Assembly (NCBI RefSeq): GCF_014764305.1
Contig: NZ_CP061703.1
Location: forward strand, 248,001-312,000
Source of the DNA: Mesoflavibacter profundi
GTDB taxonomy: Bacteria > Bacteroidota > Bacteroidia > Flavobacteriales > Flavobacteriaceae
Length of the DNA stretch: 64,000 bases
Direction of reading: 5' to 3'
Under the pieces are notes generated by a model that was not told the origin of the DNA, ran no database searches, and worked only from the letters and a program-made list of their open reading frames with translations. Made by a program: the position numbers and the translations under genes. Positions 63,690 to 64,000 of the stretch are shown piece after piece. Each line of letters begins with the position of its first letter. Within the stretch, counting starts at the first letter, position 1.

Positions 63690-64000
63690 TTAGTCTAACT
63701 TATAAACTGTATTTAATTTATGGATTTGTTCTGGCCTTCCTAATACTATTATTTTTGAATTTGGCGCCAGCTTTTGTTCGGCTTCTGGGTTAACAACATA
63801 CTCACCGTTTTGTCCTTTGTAACCTATGACAGTACAACCTGTTTTATGTCTTAAATCTAGATCTTTAATGGTTCTTTGGGTTGTATTGGCATCGTAAAGT
63901 TTTTCTACACTAATTTCTTCTATATTAATGTTGGTTTCGCCAACTATTGCTAGATTATCTATAAATTCTATTAAATCTGGAACAACAACTAAAGACGCCA
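63690..64000 (-). CDS. TrkA-C domain protein (potassium channel/transport type), C-terminal part
   Basis: The frame is open from the window edge to TAA at 63690-63692 and gives the last ~103 residues. The upstream part is outside the window. It begins in the end of an RCK/TrkA-N-like region (SLVVVPDLIEFIDNLAIVG). A TrkA-C domain follows, with DLRHKTGCTVIGYKGQNGEY and KLAPNSKIIVLGRPEQIHKL. This end is typical of bacterial potassium channel and Trk/Ktr regulatory proteins that sense nucleotides or cyclic dinucleotides. Whether membrane helices precede it cannot be seen. Confidence 0.8.
   Translation of the reverse strand, partial: ASLVVVPDLIEFIDNLAIVGETNINIEEISVEKLYDANTTQRTIKDLDLRHKTGCTVIGYKGQNGEYVVNPEAEQKLAPNSKIIVLGRPEQIHKLNTVYKLD

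Overview
The window is AT-rich DNA from a member of the Bacteroidota, almost certainly family Flavobacteriaceae. The evidence is two giant surface proteins with the gliding-motility-associated (type B) C-terminal sorting domain of the type IX secretion system (T9SS), PorP/SprF-family partners, the flavobacterial promoter pattern TTG-N18/19-TAnnTTTG, and the gene order tRNA-Thr, tRNA-Tyr, tRNA-Gly, tRNA-Thr, tuf, tRNA-Trp, secE, nusG, rplK, rplA, rplJ, rplL, rpoB, rpoC. The genus cannot be fixed from this sequence. Every gene except prfC is on the minus strand, so transcription reads from high to low coordinates.

Layout. (1) 1-1400: the 5' end of a tRNA, a small conserved protein of unknown function, a PTPS/QueD-family pterin enzyme and isopentenyl-diphosphate isomerase. 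(2) 1445-41024: about 40 kb holding two tandem paralogous cassettes, each read as giant adhesin, PorP/SprF protein, then PD40-OmpA lipoprotein-like protein. The downstream cassette (1495-16621) has a ~4,050-residue adhesin. The upstream cassette (17084-41024) has a 7,012-residue adhesin. (3) 41444-43033: prfC, the only plus-strand gene. (4) 43230-56756: DUF3467 protein, rpoC, rpoB, rplL, rplJ, rplA, rplK, nusG, secE, tRNA-Trp, tuf and four more tRNAs. (5) 56862-58357: hibernation factor, Xer-type recombinase and rpsU. (6) 58441-64000: a carboxypeptidase-like-domain protein, acyl-CoA dehydrogenase, helix-hairpin-helix protein, sodium:amino-acid symporter and the C-terminal end of a TrkA-C (K+ channel-type) protein.

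The most striking content is the repeat architecture of the two adhesins. The larger has 25 consecutive 354-bp units whose 118-residue products are identical. It also has 38 units of 129 bp in four blocks (9, 18, 5 and 6 units), separated by 330-bp spacers. The smaller has four ~999-bp units and eleven 228-bp units in strict A/B alternation. All periods are multiples of three. Synonymous variants act as barcodes showing that whole runs of units have been copied between blocks. The arrays are clearly richer in G+C than the non-repeated parts of the same genes.

From family knowledge, the adhesins should be exported by the T9SS with help from their own SprF-like partner and displayed as long calcium-binding filaments, as SprB is in gliding flavobacteria. 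The OmpA-type protein probably ties the assembly to the peptidoglycan. Non-repeated beta-rich domains between the calcium-binding linkers are the likely ligand-contacting parts. The rest of the window is conserved translation and transcription machinery and ordinary metabolism.
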